A model generated the notes under the pieces. That model did not search any database. It was given only the letters and a program-made list of their open reading frames with translations, and was not told where the DNA came from. Shown here one piece after another: positions 5,623 through 6,193 of a stretch of 6,193 nt of DNA. Each line of letters starts with the position of its first letter. Position 1 is the stretch's first letter. Made by a program: the position numbers and the translations under genes. Source of the DNA: Alphaproteobacteria bacterium (GTDB taxonomy: Bacteria; Pseudomonadota; Alphaproteobacteria; Reyranellales; Reyranellaceae); assembly GCA_013290035.1 (NCBI GenBank), contig JABCYT010000227.1, positions 1-6,193 on the forward strand, in the 5' to 3' direction.

Positions 5623-6121
5623 AGGGACGCCATCGTCCTGGATCGTGCAATGGGCGGGCCTGATCGCCCCGGGAGCCGCCGTCCTTGATGTCGCGGCCGG
5701 AGGCGGTCGCCACAGCCGCTTCTTCGCCGACCGCGGGCACAAGGTGACGGCGCTCGACCGAGATACAAGCCGACTCAACGCACAGTCCGGCATCGAAATC
5801 GTCCAGGCCGACCTCGAGGACGGATCGCCGTGGCCCCTCCCCGGCCGCACCTTCGGCGCGGTGAGCGTGACCAATTACCTGCATCGGCCACTTTTCCCCA
5901 CGCTTCTGGAGGCGCTCGCGCCGGGAGGCGTGCTGCTTTACGAGACTTTCATGGAGGGCAACGAACGCTTCGGCGAGCCGAGCCGGCCCGCCTTCCTGCT
6001 GAAGGACGGCGAGCTGCTCGAGCTTGTGCGTGGTCGTCTTTCGGTGACGGCCTACGAGGCGCGCATGATCAGCGAGCCGAAAATGGCGATGGTGCAGCGG
6101 ATCGCGGCGCGCCGCCCCTGA
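5609..6121 (+). CDS. Class I SAM-dependent methyltransferase, substrate unknown
   Basis: This 170-residue protein is a minimal Rossmann-fold methyltransferase. Motif I is VLDVAAGGGRHSRFFADRGH (25-44) with the glycine-rich AAGGG loop. An acidic ribose-binding residue is at Asp50 (VTALDRD), Asp68 in VQADLEDG may contact the adenine side, and SVTNYLHRPLFPTLLEALAP (86-105) followed by GGVLLYETFMEGNERFG forms the later core. The YETF..GNERFG wording is typical of a family often annotated TehB-like or simply methyltransferase, without a proven substrate; no RNA- or protein-binding domain is attached. An in-frame stop at 5594-5596 limits the start, and GTG at 5609 is the first start codon after it, with GGGG (5598-5601) 7 nt upstream. 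The protein is somewhat shorter than relatives of about 190-200 residues, but the methyltransferase core looks complete. It diverges from DUF1178 across the CIRCE-like site and converges with the partial gene at the right edge. Confidence 0.88.
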   Translation: MADARGTPSSWIVQWAGLIAPGAAVLDVAAGGGRHSRFFADRGHKVTALDRDTSRLNAQSGIEIVQADLEDGSPWPLPGRTFGAVSVTNYLHRPLFPTLLEALAPGGVLLYETFMEGNERFGEPSRPAFLLKDGELLELVRGRLSVTAYEARMISEPKMAMVQRIAARRP

Positions 6122-6137
6122 TCGAGACGGCCCTGAT

Positions 6138-6193
6138 CTACTCGGCAGCCTTGGCGATCGCCGCCTTGTGCAGCACCGGCGGCGTGTATTTCC
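6138..6193 (-). CDS. C-terminal end of a minus-strand gene entering from the right edge
   Basis: Reading leftward from the window edge, one minus-strand frame is open for 17 complete codons and ends in TAG (6140-6138). It encodes a tail reading KYTPPVLHKAAIAKAAE. The Ala/Lys/Glu-rich end and the position 16 bp after the methyltransferase stop fit a tail-to-tail neighbour in a tightly packed genome. The fragment is too short to assign to a family, and chance openness over so few codons cannot be excluded. Confidence 0.45.
   Translation of the reverse strand, partial: KYTPPVLHKAAIAKAAE

Noticed and set aside
5542..5874. A 111-codon N-terminal extension of the DUF1178 protein
   Set aside because: It lies antisense to the methyltransferase and has no family resemblance; DUF1178 proteins start at the MILYRL-type sequence.

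Overview
The window is compact, high-GC chromosomal DNA carrying mostly conserved housekeeping genes. Its content (PtsP of the nitrogen phosphotransferase system, LysC-type aspartokinase, UbiG, a DUF1178 protein and a RodZ-like HTH protein, with lysC, ptsP and the HTH gene in line) points to an alphaproteobacterium. A Rhodospirillales-like lineage is my inference from protein wording and gene order; genus cannot be settled from this sequence.

Layout. Minus strand, in transcription order: lysC (4183 to 2936), a 249-bp gap holding a candidate promoter and a possible 52-codon ORF, ptsP (2686 to 422), then an HTH/RodZ-like gene (340 to the left edge, cut by the window). ubiG diverges from lysC (starts 58 bp apart) and runs rightward to 4994. 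It converges on a DUF1178 gene (5541 to 5065), and a long imperfect inverted repeat (4985-5059) fills the junction and supplies the UbiG stop codon. A class I SAM methyltransferase gene (5609-6121) diverges from the DUF1178 gene, and the last 56 bases look like the C-terminal end of a convergent minus-strand gene.

Functions. LysC makes aspartyl phosphate for lysine, threonine, methionine and diaminopimelate. PtsP is the GAF-containing enzyme I that feeds phosphate from PEP into the regulatory nitrogen PTS. UbiG performs the O-methylations of ubiquinone synthesis. The DUF1178 protein is a small protein with a putative zinc site and no established function, and the methyltransferase substrate is unknown.

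The most interesting non-coding signal lies between the DUF1178 and methyltransferase genes. A 9-9-9 inverted repeat (TTGGCGCTC-N9-GAGTGCCAA) matches the CIRCE operator of the heat-shock repressor HrcA at 15 of 18 arm positions with the exact 9-nt spacer. A sigma-32-like promoter reading toward DUF1178 sits just upstream of it. This suggests, but does not prove, heat-shock control of a gene pair not obviously related to chaperones. I see no tRNA, rRNA, CRISPR array, transposase or prophage gene.
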